Assembly: GCA_021307315.1 (NCBI GenBank)
Contig: JAJSPD010000009.1
Span: 310,001 to 374,000, forward strand
Length of the DNA stretch: 64,000 nucleotides
DNA from: Bisporella sp. PMI_857
Lineage: Eukaryota > Ascomycota > Leotiomycetes > Helotiales > Helotiaceae
Reading direction: 5' to 3'
In this document: positions 11,878 to 22,090 of the stretch, one piece after another
How the letters are laid out: the number at the start of each line of letters is the position of its first letter
Numbering within the stretch: the first letter of the stretch is position 1
The notes under the pieces: model-generated
Told to the model about the DNA's origin: nothing
Seen by the model: the letters and a program-made list of their open reading frames with translations, nothing else
Databases searched by the model: none
Translations under genes and position numbers: made by a program

Positions 11878-12323
11878 CAGTGAACGGGTTAATATCGTAG
11901 TATTTAGTAATATCGGGTCTCGAGACATATGAGATCGACTTTCTGATACTACGCTGGTATTAGCATGAGATTCTCGTAAAGCGCCAGTATTAGTATGGAA
12001 ATTGAATCTTATATCATGTTGGCAATAATACTAAATACTGTACTATGGCCACTTTGCGGCTTTATTACAAGAGTCAGGAATGAACTTTGCTTTTTTTAGT
12101 ACGAATAACCGAATTTAAAAAGCTAAAACCCTTGTTTTTATTGCAAATTTTGGAATAGCGTCAATTAAAGTTCGTGTTGTAGTATATCGCGGTGTAGTAT
12201 AATATAATATGAGATTGTAAATTTTGCTGCAATACGTATACAAATTTCAAATCTCATATTGCGTGGTATATAGTATTGGCTTTTGGGGGTCGATATATCA
12301 CGATAATACTAACTCGCTCACTA
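11878..12323. mobile_element. hAT-like non-autonomous element (MITE), 446 bp, inside the GH55 pseudogene
   Basis: The ends are imperfect terminal inverted repeats: CAGTGAACGGGTTAATAT at the left, and TAGTGAGCGAGTTAGTAT reading inward from the right. Fourteen of 18 positions are identical and all four differences are transitions. The flanks are 8-bp near-duplicates, GTCCCAAA (11870-11877) and GCCCTAAA (12324-12331). Removing the element and one flank restores the GH55 reading frame across the conserved GML-WDWGW motif. CAGTG/TAGTG ends with 8-bp target duplications are hallmarks of hAT elements. There is no transposase ORF, so it must have been mobilised in trans. Internal inverted repeats lie at 11897-12048 (arms sharing AGTATTTAGTA) and 12206-12260. 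Confidence 0.8.
12206..12260. repeat. Internal inverted repeat (hairpin) in the hAT-like element
   Basis: Arm 12206-12224 pairs with 12242-12260 at 17 of 19 positions (AATATGAGATT... against its reverse complement), around a 17-nt loop. A transcript could fold into a stem here. Confidence 0.6.
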
Positions 12324-13860
12324 GCCCTAAAGCATGCCAATAGCGATTTTGCAGCCTCTTAATCGGAAATTCTGCGTGGTAAATTGCTGATTGCCACCTT
12401 CGAGCAAGATTAGCCCTTGAGGGTAGCTGAGGTCCGGCCTTTCTAACCCACTTACAACGAATTCCGAGAGCGCCACCTTTAAATGCCAGATCCGACATAA
12501 ATCCACCCTTCCATTCTCTGCGACTGCGAAATTCATTAGTATACCAGGTTTACTAAGGCTTAGGCTTTCTTACAGGTACCCATATGTGATTTGTCCGACG
12601 CTTTGGACTGAATGAATGTAAATACTGGTCGCCTGTGCTACTTGCCAGTGGATTCCTAAGCAATCGTTCAAATCCGCTTTGCTAATATCGATAATGAAAT
12701 TTCGAACTTGGCGTAGAAAATTGCTTTGACGGAATGTTAGGTGGAAGATTGGAAAATCTATATTCAAATTACTTGGTTGATATACCATTCTCCTTCTCCA
12801 TTATTCTCGCCAGTATAAACATCGGAAGTGATGGGACCTGAACAGTTCCTTAGTATGTATACGAATCATTTCGAATTCAGCAATTACACACCTAATCTGA
12901 TGAAGTTTTTAGCTGCAACCAGAGTCGGTGGGGCATTCGCCTAATAGGAATCAGCAAAATTCAAGGTCGTAGGAACATAACAACTTGCATTTCCAATCAA
13001 TTGCGTATTGTAGTAAGAGACGATTGAAGTGCTGATAAGGTAAGTTCTTAAGAAGGCTTTAGATTCACTAGGGAATTAGGTATAGGGCAGGCTATCACAT
13101 ACCCGCTGGGAAGTACACCACTGCTCCTTTGACCGAAGAACCACATTTCTCTCAACATCGACTCCCATAGCTTATAGCCTTGTTAGTTGCAGCAGTGTAA
13201 TCATGTATTCCATCACCGACCGCCTTGGACAACGGATCCTTGACGTTCCGGAAAACCGGATAACTGCCAGGGCTGTCTGGGCCAAAGAGGAAATGATCAT
13301 TATGAGCAGTATCTTCCATCCAGAAAGAGACTGCGCGTTTATTATGTGCGGATTCCCGAATTAAAGTTCCATTGGCCAATTTTGCCATAGCATCTGTCTC
13401 TGCCATGATTGCTGCAGCACTTGCAACCGTTGCATTAACAACAAAAGGATTATTGTCTGCGGATCGTGCTGATATCGCAGTCCTCGTGGTGTTGTCAGAA
13501 TAGTAATGATTCAAACGAGGATTTTTATACGCTTAGCATTACGCTCACCGGCTTCTTTCAACGCCAGCTCAACGATAGCTCGAGCTTCCTCCAAGGCTGG
13601 TAGCGTCACTGGAGCTCGAATTGGAGCAGTGGTGTTCTCGGCTCGCTTTTTAGCTTGCAAGCTGGAGGAAGATGATAAAGTCAAAACGCGTTTTATCTTG
13701 TTTGCGCTCTCTAAGAGTTGTGATTAAGCTTTGCTAGAGGCATCGAATTTAGTATCAGTTTGAGTGAAGTTCAATACCAAACTATCGACGAAAGATACAA
13801 TATCAATGTCTGCTGGGAGGAGCGGGAAACCTGTTTAATGCAAAACTAGTAATGTTGATC

Positions 13861-15376
13861 AGAACGCAATTCCTTCCAGAAGATAGTCTTCAAGGGAAAC
13901 TTCCCAGTTGAGTTTAACGCTGTTTTTACCGTACGATCAGAAAGCTAGGACAAATTCTGATCCAATGACTGCGACTTTTTTGTATAATGATGATGATGAT
14001 GCTTTAGATAGGTGGTAGTTGTAAAAACTGGTAAATTAACTAAAGACCAAAAGACAAAGAGCGGTTGTGTGCATGCTCTGAAAAGAAACATGATAAAGGA
14101 AGCTTCTCTCTGCAGGTTTTCATGAACAGAGCGGAGCGATTAGTATAAAACAGGAAGGAAACTAAGATAAAAAGGGTAGTGCGGGCGGCTTTAGAGAACA
14201 GGTACAATGCAAGCCTTAATATAGAATAAGGTATATGAAATAAATGGCATCACCAACAGGCCGCACTCGGGGTGAGTAAGTTCTCAGCCTGGCTAGTGGC
14301 ACAGGTTATGGCCAGCACGGGGTTGATCTAGGTTAGTCTTACTGAGCGTGAGCTTATGATCTTGCTTGTGGAAGTTCGTACGATAGGTCTCCACTAGACT
14401 TGTCTGGAAATCTCATCAACCTTGTTCCAGTAGCGCCGTTATGAGTCCTGTCGTGATATCCACCACGTAGATGCGATTGAAAGAAGCATTTATGCCAGAG
14501 AGAAGCTTCTCCGCTGGTTTTGGCGCGAGATATGCCTTGCATCAAATCATGTATGTTGGTTGTTGATGAAGGGAACAACCAATGCAAACTTCATAATTAA
14601 TCTCAATATGCCAAGTATAGATAAAGTGGCGGATGTATAGCCTATACGCTAGGCTGCATTTTCCAACTGTTAGTTTTGATTCAGCTGACTTCAATAAGCA
14701 CCTCCCTGTTCAGCAATTCCAACAGACTTAGTCTTGGCAGATTCCTTTCTAACCTTTATTTGTAAAGCGGCACCATTAGGCTCAAAGCATATGCAGGTCA
14801 AGGTACAATTCTCCCACCTTGGGAATAATCTTGGAATCAAGTGCTATTGAGAGGATAAAGCGTATTATTGGTTTGAACAGGCCACAATTTGATCTTTGGC
14901 TGCGGGTCGACGGCAGCTTGCGGTACTGCAAACTAGGGCTACAAACAACCGATTATACGGATCCAATCCTTGAATATGTATCTACTCACAGCTAGTTAGT
15001 CATAAAATACCATTAGTCGTAAGATTTTCTAGAAGGGTGATAGTATAGATATAAATATATAGATACGACCTAGCGAGCATTTTGGAATCTTGGCACAGCA
15101 CCTTCAATCGGGCTCTCCGCCTCACACATACTGTTCGAATAGCCTCTATTTTCTTTTCTCCAGTTAGTATTAGCACTCTTCTTAGAGCTGCTTACCCATT
15201 CATTTTACCATTATTTTACTTGAGAGCATACAATCTACATATTATTTTCGCTACGAGACGAAGCGACGCTCGTAAGTTTGTACATCCAATGCAGCAACCA
15301 TAACTCTAGCTAATTTAACCTGAAGCTCAGAACTACCTATTCTGCTCTCTATTCAAGTGTTTCACTATAGACAGCA
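13861..15376. other. AT-rich stretch, no gene supported
   Basis: Short frames only, plus a small ATG/ATC triplet run near 13985. The compositional bias and stop density resemble the flanking decayed DNA. The 78-codon minus frame at 14354-14587 has no motif. Confidence 0.4.
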
Positions 15377-16330
15377 ATGCATCTTCTACTTATGATCTTT
15401 GCGGCGCTGGCCCGGCTAGCCATGGTTGAAGCCTCTACAGCATAGGATACGAGGCCATCACCTTCTATCACGCCTACAATATCGATTTTCTCGTCTATTG
15501 AAACGCCAGAACGCTCGGGAAAATGCGTGATAGAAACGCAGACACCTCCAAGCTAGGGACATTCAATAATTTTGCAGATTGCTCCCTGGATCGACGCATG
15601 AAAGCCCCTCGAAAGTACATACGCGATCCGCGTGAAGAAACGACAATGCCAGTTATTGGAGAGGTCGGCCCAAACCCAGGAGCATTGGGATTTTCCTTGT
15701 GGAATCCAGGAAAGCTCGTCGAGGAATGGGGTGGCGCTGAACAGGCCACTGATCGGCATCATGGCGAGGTCGTTGAGATGACTATGAAGGTAGCTAAAAA
15801 TGCGTAGGATACTCACCCAGACAAGGCCGATGCCGCTGAGTTGAAAAAGATGGATGAGACCTACGAAAAGGCGATTAAGATTCGAATGAAGGAGTATCGT
15901 GTGGGGACTATCAAGGTACTCAACAGCAAATTTATTGCGAAGTGGACAAAGGCGGCGTTCAGGCAAACACAGTTACGGAGAAACTACAGATTATCCTGAA
16001 GGATATGAAGTCTTGAATGTAGAAGAGCTCCTCAAGCTTGAGAATGGAGTGGGCGATGAAGAAAAAGAAAAAGTAAAAACACTATATAAAAGAGTATATG
16101 GAGACAAAGGGGACAGCCGCAGAGCAAAGACATGAAACAATGCTCACCAAACTCAAGGAAAGTCAAAACATCTTGAAGACTCAGATGTGTGTAAATGGTT
16201 TGAGAAAATTAACAACCGCCTGTCTGGCAGAGGATATATAAGAGATGATGTCTATCTGTTAAAGATGTCTGTGCGGACAATATAGTGTCCCAGAAGAGAT
16301 TTCTTTAAACGTTTGTAAATTCTCTATACT
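15377..16330 (+). pseudogene. Relic of a secreted-protein gene, family unknown
   Basis: An ATG at 15377 opens a 22-residue signal-peptide-like segment (MHLLLMIFAALARLAMVEAS) that ends at a TAG at 15443-15445. Protein-like coding resumes at 15523: 94 codons, a TAG at 15805-15807, then about 50 more codons in the same frame with a Lys/Glu-rich helical character (ELKKMDETYEKAIKIRMKEY). Lys/Glu-rich coding character then continues in shifted frames to about 16230, for example NVEELLKLENGVGDEEKEK at 16018-16077. The run of stops and frame changes marks a decayed gene. I recognise no family. A secreted, helical, charged protein such as an effector-like product is one possibility. Confidence 0.4.
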
Positions 16331-16934
16331 TGAACTAAGATATTATACTTCCTGCATCTGAGAATCTCTACGAATATATTCAACTAAAAGAGAATAAAAT
16401 ATCATCACCTGAACCCTTTCTACAAAGTCTTCCAATATCAAGCTCCGTCTCGTTTTGACAAGGGAATATAGCTATACGTGGCTGCTGATTATCTACTAAA
16501 TCCTGCCGAAACCATGCCATGCGGATCCATTTACGACCCGCGAGGTGCCTTGCCTTCCACGTCGAAGAGGTTCGTTAGCTGCGGTCACAGCAACTGACTA
16601 CTTCCCAACTTTCAGTGGAGAATACTAAAAAGGAATCCTTCAGATTTCGACCCACAAGAGAAAATCTTCATGCCAGATGGCTGCATTTGTGATAGAACTA
16701 ATCCCGAGTTTTTTGACTTCCAGTACCACCCATTTGATGTACTTCCCTTCTCGAGAGGCACTAATTACACGAATATTATTCTCTTTTCTGATTGGCTGTT
16801 GATTCCAATGCGCCGACGGTTTCTAGCTTTTCTTCCGAGGATCTCACGTGCTAATGCCGCTGGTTGCTAAGGCCTTGTTCCTTGAGTTGAAAGGGCCCTG
16901 CAGATAGATGGTGTTCCCGACGTAACCTTAACCT
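16331..16934. other. Intergenic; one short unidentified open frame
   Basis: A 66-codon plus-strand frame at 16670-16870 (first residues MPDGCICDRTNPEFFDFQYH) reads somewhat like protein, but it lacks a partner exon I could identify. Otherwise nothing is recognised. Confidence 0.3.
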
Positions 16935-17095
16935 TAGTTTGCAGATATAAAACGAAATTACCAACGTGAGAAAAATGTAACTTCCGACAGTAGTTTGCAA
17001 ACATAATGGGAATTATCAATGCGAGAAAATGTAACTCTCGACAGTACTTTGCGGACACAAAGAGAAATTACCAACACGGAGAAAAACCGAAAGGA
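16935..17095. repeat. Minisatellite, three diverged copies of a ~55-bp unit
   Basis: Copies begin at 16935 (TAGTTTGCAGA), 16991 (TAGTTTGCAAA) and 17045 (TACTTTGCGGA). Each is followed by an AAATTACCAAC-like block and a GAGAAAAATGTAAC-like block. Periods are 56 and 54 bp. The array ends about 165 bp before the LysM gene start, so it lies in that gene's likely promoter. Confidence 0.75.
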
Positions 17096-17260
17096 ATAGG
17101 ACTTGAACTTAAAGCGGGGGTAACGGGAAGAAAATATGGTACATCTGTTTGAATAAATGAGGGAGCAGTCAAGAGTGGTCTTTGTCGAAGCCAGTTTGTC
17201 ACTGTGAGCTGTTAATTCTTCTTTTCTATCACAGTTTCGCTTTCATCAACCAAACTCAAG

Positions 17261-17740
17261 ATGCCGACCAAATCATCACTTAGTTTCCTGCTCTTGGTCC
17301 TCTTACTCTCCACCGTCACCTTCTGCGATGTCGTTCCTCACTTCCCTCACGACCCAGCCACAACTCCATACTGTACCTGGTGGGTTGACAACGGCAGTAC
17401 CATTTCATGTACAGATTTTATCAGCACCCAAAACATTACCATCACCGATTTTATCCGTTGGAATCCCTTTATTACAACTGCCTGTGGCAATTTTGGGCGG
17501 TGGGCATCGTACTGCGTCGAAGCCTTCAACGAGCCTATCGTAAAAGCGACCTGCGATTCTCAAATCGCCGCTAATGGCCCCGCCACAGCGGATACGCTAA
17601 CGCTCTGTGATCTGCCCTGCAACGGCAATGCCTCCGAGATCTGCGGCCTCGAACGTATCAACGTCTTCCACCTGACAACGACTCTCATCTACTCCTCCGC
17701 CAGAACCTTATCCAGCACAGCCACAACCAGTATTAAATAA
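17261..17740 (+). CDS. Secreted LysM-domain protein with a partial WSC-like segment
   Basis: A single-exon gene of 159 residues. Residues 1-22 (MPTKSSLSFLLLVLLLSTVTFC) form a signal peptide. Residues ~35-85 match a fungal LysM domain: TTPYCTWWVDNGSTISC, then the ITITDFIRWNPF core and a terminal WASYCVE. LysM domains bind chitin or related GlcNAc polymers, and many secreted fungal ones shield chitin or damp host chitin sensing. Residues ~95-140 (CDSQIAANGPAT...LCDLPCNGNASEICG..RINVFH) resemble the second half of a WSC domain, a cysteine-rich carbohydrate-binding fold, lacking its first half. A Ser/Thr tail follows. The ATG at 17261 has a good context (CAAGATGCC). The LysM call is firm, the WSC call moderate, and an effector role is only inferred. 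Confidence 0.85.
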   Translation: MPTKSSLSFLLLVLLLSTVTFCDVVPHFPHDPATTPYCTWWVDNGSTISCTDFISTQNITITDFIRWNPFITTACGNFGRWASYCVEAFNEPIVKATCDSQIAANGPATADTLTLCDLPCNGNASEICGLERINVFHLTTTLIYSSARTLSSTATTSIK

Positions 17741-17775
17741 AGTCATGGCTTTCGCGGAACGTAATAGTGTGGCTT

Positions 17776-17801
17776 GGGGGGGGGAGGGGTGGGGAGGGGG
17801 G
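17776..17801 (+). repeat. G-quadruplex-type tract just after the LysM gene
   Basis: G runs of 9, 4, 4 and 6 (approximately) are separated by single A or T bases, starting 36 bp after the LysM stop codon. On the coding strand it would lie in the 3' untranslated region and could affect transcription end or mRNA structure. Confidence 0.5.
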
Positions 17802-19363
17802 CTAGTCCTGACTAGAACGGCCTATAAAATAAACTTTTCCTCCTGCGATGTGCAACCAAGCATATAATTGTAAAGTTTAAAGCTGCTTTCATAATTTTAT
17901 TAGTTTTGAATTAAATGATATTTAAGTCGTAGCGCGTTGTAGGCGTAGCTTTACACGTGTTCCGTGGGAGGACCGGGAGCTTCATATCAGAAGTCAGGTT
18001 ATAGTTCTAGCATAATTTGAGGATCTGGTTCTCCCTAAGGGGCAACAAATACTATGAGTCCTGTCCATTTGTAAGGGTGATCTGGGCGGAGCTTTATAAT
18101 TATGCAGAGTTCGATCGAAATGGTTCGAATGATATTTGCAAGTCTTAGCATGATGTATATTTTGGACAAGACAATGTAATAATTTGAGACCTCATGGTTA
18201 ATTCGAGGAACAGGCAGTGATCAAATATTATATTTGATGAAGAAAGATAGAGACAGCATTTAATTTGCCATTGTGAGCAATTCACGTAAAACTAGATCGA
18301 ATAAAGAAAGGCTATAGAACAGTTTCGAGGTCTTTAGATCGTTCTTTCAGCTTAGTCCAATGTCGCATAATCCAGTGAAATCGCCATATCTATTAAAAGG
18401 GTAGGGTGCGGAAGTGGAGGAATTACAAGTGTGTATTGTAAGGTTGTATGCTATATGCACTATTTACAAAGTTTTCCATGCCAAGCCAACCACGTGACGT
18501 TCCGTCACGTGCTTAATCTCATATACATGATAACACTTCCTCGAACCCCTAGAATAGGGATTCACAACGATATCACTTTATTTCAAACAGATCAGCTTCA
18601 AGTATACCTTGGGAGAGCTCAGATCAAACCGTGTCTTTATGAGGAGCTGGTTTAGCATTTAACAAATATACTTTCTGTATATTTTAAAGGTTTTTTTCTA
18701 GGCAATCTGACATACCACTAAGGCTAAATTTTTGAAGGAGCCTTTTACTATTGTGGAATATATCCAAATAGTTAAGCCCGAAAGAAGGCCAGATACCTCG
18801 CGTTTGTTGTAACTATCGAAGCCATTTGTTATGAGCGAGCGTTAAAGCGAAAATGAGAAGACAGTCTTGTATACTTACAGTAGCATGATGGGGAAGCTTG
18901 AGGGTAATAAACAAGTGTTCATGCTTCAAACCCACTGATTGTTGGTCGAAGTTTGTAGGATTGAACAGAAGAAATGTCACGTGTAGAAGTCGAGCGTGGC
19001 GCAAGCGACTGACTCCACAGCCACCAATCATGTCATAGGCAACCCTGCTGAGATCGACAGCCGCGTTCCAGAAATAGAGGCTTCAACGTAAACAGGGCAC
19101 AATTTTTATCAACATCAGTTCACCAACATACCTGCCAACTCTCACACTCGTTTACTGCTGTCTTCACAATATCTAGAAACAAACCGGTATCATAAAGGAT
19201 TGATATATTGAAGGAATACACGGAGTCAGGTACACAATACAGCAAGGGAAGAGACCGAGAGGCAGGATATCAAGGAATTCACAAGCCAGTGTGAGTCAAG
19301 GGCGAATTCTTGTAAAGCAACCCGCCGACACCTTATCATCGTCCGCGATACCGCATACTCACC
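17802..19363. other. Intergenic, no gene supported
   Basis: AT-rich with short frames only. It contains the CACGTGACG palindrome described separately. The last few hundred bases would be the promoter of the small secreted protein at 19364. Confidence 0.4.
18491..18511. promoter_or_regulatory. Perfect palindrome with paired CACGTG E-boxes
   Basis: Two 9-bp arms, CACGTGACG and its exact reverse complement CGTCACGTG, are separated by TTC. Each arm contains a CACGTG core, the binding site of bHLH factors such as Cbf1 or Pho4 types, next to a TGACG element resembling half a bZIP/CRE site. It is 873 bp upstream of the gene at 19364. No function is proven. Confidence 0.4.
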
Positions 19364-19690
19364 ATGCGCTTCTCCCTCGCAGCGGTTACTGCAGCCCTCC
19401 TTTCCATCACGCTCGCCCATTCTCCCGCCGCCAACGAACCGCTTTTCAACCAGAACTTCAAACGACAGCTTGCAGCCGGCGGCGGCGCAGTCGATGCCAC
19501 CATCGCACCAACACAATCTCCTACTATTTCAAAGGTGAATTACCTTACGACCATCGGGGGAAAGGTAACGGTGGTACCTACACAGTTTACGCAGACGTTT
19601 GCGAAGACCGCGTTGGGGACATGGCCACTGGGTGCCACACCTAGTGCTGGGGTGATTGGGTTGGGGAATATTCAGGGAACTGTTGGATAG
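19364..19690 (+). CDS. Small secreted protein with a TQTFA-type repeat motif
   Basis: A single exon of 108 residues. A signal peptide covers about residues 1-18 (MRFSLAAVTAALLSITLA), followed by a likely KR cleavage point (FKRQLAAGG). The mature part contains YLTTIGGKVTVVPTQFTQTFA, LGTWPLGATP and a Gly-rich end IGLGNIQGTVG, with no cysteines. The TTxxGxxTxVP-FTQTFA pattern recalls small cell-wall-associated proteins of the KRE1 type. That is a motif-level impression only. The ATG context (CACCATGCG) is good. Confidence 0.7.
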   Translation: MRFSLAAVTAALLSITLAHSPAANEPLFNQNFKRQLAAGGGAVDATIAPTQSPTISKVNYLTTIGGKVTVVPTQFTQTFAKTALGTWPLGATPSAGVIGLGNIQGTVG

Positions 19691-22090
19691 ATGATGAGGC
19701 AAAGGCACTGGTGTAACTTGGCGGCGCATTGGGAAGGCAGTTGAATTGAGAAGAGATGATTAGAGGGAGCGTTGATGCAATGTGGATGTAGCGGTGCTTG
19801 AGTGATAGACTGGATCTTGAATTGGGTGGGTAGCAAACTGGTAACGGGATAAATGCTGGGTAATATAGGAATCGAGGGCGTTGTATGGGAGGAGTTTTGG
19901 AGGTTGTAATATCTATGGATGATCGGAGACATGCATGTCTTATGCAACACTACAAGATTTCCCAGTCTGTTAGATTACAACAACATTGTTGTATGCCTCA
20001 GTCTCATCTGAATTCGCTGATAATCTCTAGCGGTAACTGAGTAGTAAACAAACACTATCTTTAAGCTGTCTCCTTTTGTCGGCATTGATATCTAAGAATC
20101 CTTATGCACGGCCACCCTGCTACCATTCTGTCATATTTACCACATTGCCAGTATATCGAAAACCTTAATCCAATGCCCATAAAACGACACGTTCTAATCA
20201 CAAACACCATAATCCGAGCCGCGCTGTCCGCCCCATCAACAGCCGAAAATCCACTCAGATGCCATAACAAGGGTCACAAGCTGCTGACCTCCAGTATTCC
20301 TAATTCTCTCTCGCACAACCGGTTTCACACCTACAATCGCCAATTACTTGGCTTTCGGTGCCCGGTTTCTGGTATCTCTGCCAGTAGACTTGCCGGCCGT
20401 AACTTTGGAAGGGAAAATGCTGCGGATTAAACATGTGAAGGGGAGATTTAAATCCTGCTGTGAATCATCGGTCTTTGGGAGAACCGAGGCGATCAGTGGT
20501 GGACCCGGGGTATGTTTGCTAAGTCTTGTAGCATGTTGAGGCTATGAACTAGCATTTGATCGACAAGGATGTGGAGCAAAGGAGGCTTTTTGTTGCGGAA
20601 GTTTTACAAATCACTGCTACCCTTGCCGCCAAGCTTTACAAACATCCAAGTTCAAGTCTTCGATATACATTAACGTTGAGAAGAAAAAAAAACGCCATTG
20701 ATATAACTATGCTGCTATTTTAAACAGACAAACTTTACATTCAACAAGGATAATATGCTTGCTTATACAGATGTACAAAGAACATAGCTTGCTTTTTTTC
20801 CCCCACACTTTAGCACAGTTTATATTATATATAAATAAGCAGTGTTCTTTTATTCTTAGAGAACCAACTACTTTTTTCTATAACAAACCTGCCACGTGCT
20901 TGATTGAGGTCGGAATATAATTCAATAGATTAGCTACAATAAGAAATTTAAAGTTAAGGAGGGAAACAAAGGAAAGCAAAAGCCGAGGGCTGTAGAGTAT
21001 CCCCATGCCAAAACTTGATATGCAAAGCATGTACATGTACATCGCCTAAGTTCCGCAACAGCACCAGCCACATAGAGGCCCCTACCTAATCTAACTTTGT
21101 AACACTTGTCTCTTTGTAAATATCACATTTACCACCTAACAGGAGTTGTAAAAGCAACAATTATTACTTCTTTATAAAAGCTAAACATGTCTTTAGGTAT
21201 AACAGAAAATGATATTTTGTTTAGTATCGATTTTGAGGTAAATAGAGATTTGAGTTTTTGATAGCTTTTAAGTGATGGGTCTCGTACCCTGGTTCCCTCC
21301 ACCAGGAATGGCGCTCGCTTAATTCAGCAACGTGCGTGCGTGCACACGGCTGTACCTCTTGCAGGCTTTAAATAGGCTGTGTCCACCGCATCACGCAACG
21401 GCCCTATGACTACGAAGTGCGTTAACATTTGGACAAGTATCGCTCGAGGGGCGTTCTTGTACAAGTCCAACTAAGCAGGCTATTGTGCAGCACTGTCGAA
21501 AGCGGAAATCGCTCTCTTCCAGCCGCATGCAATGATTTGGGGGCATTGACTCGCTTAGCGTTTCAACAATTTGAGGGGGTCTCACCCCATGAGCCAGTCG
21601 CATTCTGTAGAGCTTTCGTGCGCAATTATGTACATCTGCCAAGCCACAGCTATTCCTTGCCATTCGTGACGACCTGGGTTTCAAGATGATTAGCGATCGC
21701 TGGAAAGGAGTCGGTTACATTCTATCCTTCATTTCCCCCTGAACCGTTTATGTGCTGTCATTCGCGGATAGGCTGGACAAACGAAACGAGGCTGTCTCGA
21801 AAGATTGGACGAAAATCACAAGCTTGCATAGGGGGCCAGATCAGGAAACATCTGAACACTTCAAACAATTGCCCTTAACCTCATACTGCCCAAGGTTCAA
21901 ATAAGGCCCAGCTATGCTTCATCATTTGAGTGTAATGGCACATCGGAAGTGTACTGCTCTTTTCGTGAAACCTTGCCTATCTCCTTTAGTCCCTTCTTAA
22001 GCGGCTCACAACCATCTACTATCTCTTTGTGATTTTATATTCTGTTGTCAATATCCATCCCCTACCATTTCCTCCTGTACTATACTCATC
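19691..22090. other. Intergenic, no gene supported
   Basis: About 2.4 kb, AT-rich in the middle (20650-21250), with no recognisable protein, tRNA or element. The region just before 22091 is pyrimidine-rich, as is common before fungal start codons. Confidence 0.4.

Larger units (their letters stand above)
11493..13860 (-). pseudogene. GH55-type exo-beta-1,3-glucanase pseudogene, 3' truncated
   Basis: Reading the minus strand downward, pieces of one GH55 (pectate-lyase-3 fold) protein appear in order. They are: an N-terminal helical stretch (13720-13545); SFWMED and YPVFRNVKD...GDG..D.TAA.NKAIS (13350-13155); CGSSVKGAVVYFPAG (about 13140-13100); TYLISTSIVSYYNTQLIGN (about 13040-12985); PPTLVAAKNFIRLG; FLRQVRNFIID..IHWQVAQATS (12720-12600); GGNQQFTTQNF (about 12400); WDWGWTWKSL (about 11880-11850); and GGSILILNSKF (11700-11660). 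Several junctions carry intron-like GTATGT or GTGTGT donors, so some gaps are introns. Disabling lesions include a TAA at 13724-13726, a TGA at 13152-13154, a one-base loss in an A run (plus-strand T run 13522-13526), frame changes around 12300-12500, and a 446-bp insertion. The C-terminal half is absent. An active copy would degrade beta-1,3-glucan. Confidence 0.85.

Noticed and set aside
11878..12323. Element first considered as a Tc1/mariner (pogo/Fot1) MITE with TA target site
   Set aside because: The 8-bp flank pair and the exact restoration of the GH55 frame fit hAT insertion; a TA duplication does not restore the frame.
21290..21400. Possible tRNA (loop-like TGGTTCCCTCC)
   Set aside because: No acceptor stem or anticodon arm could be paired around it.
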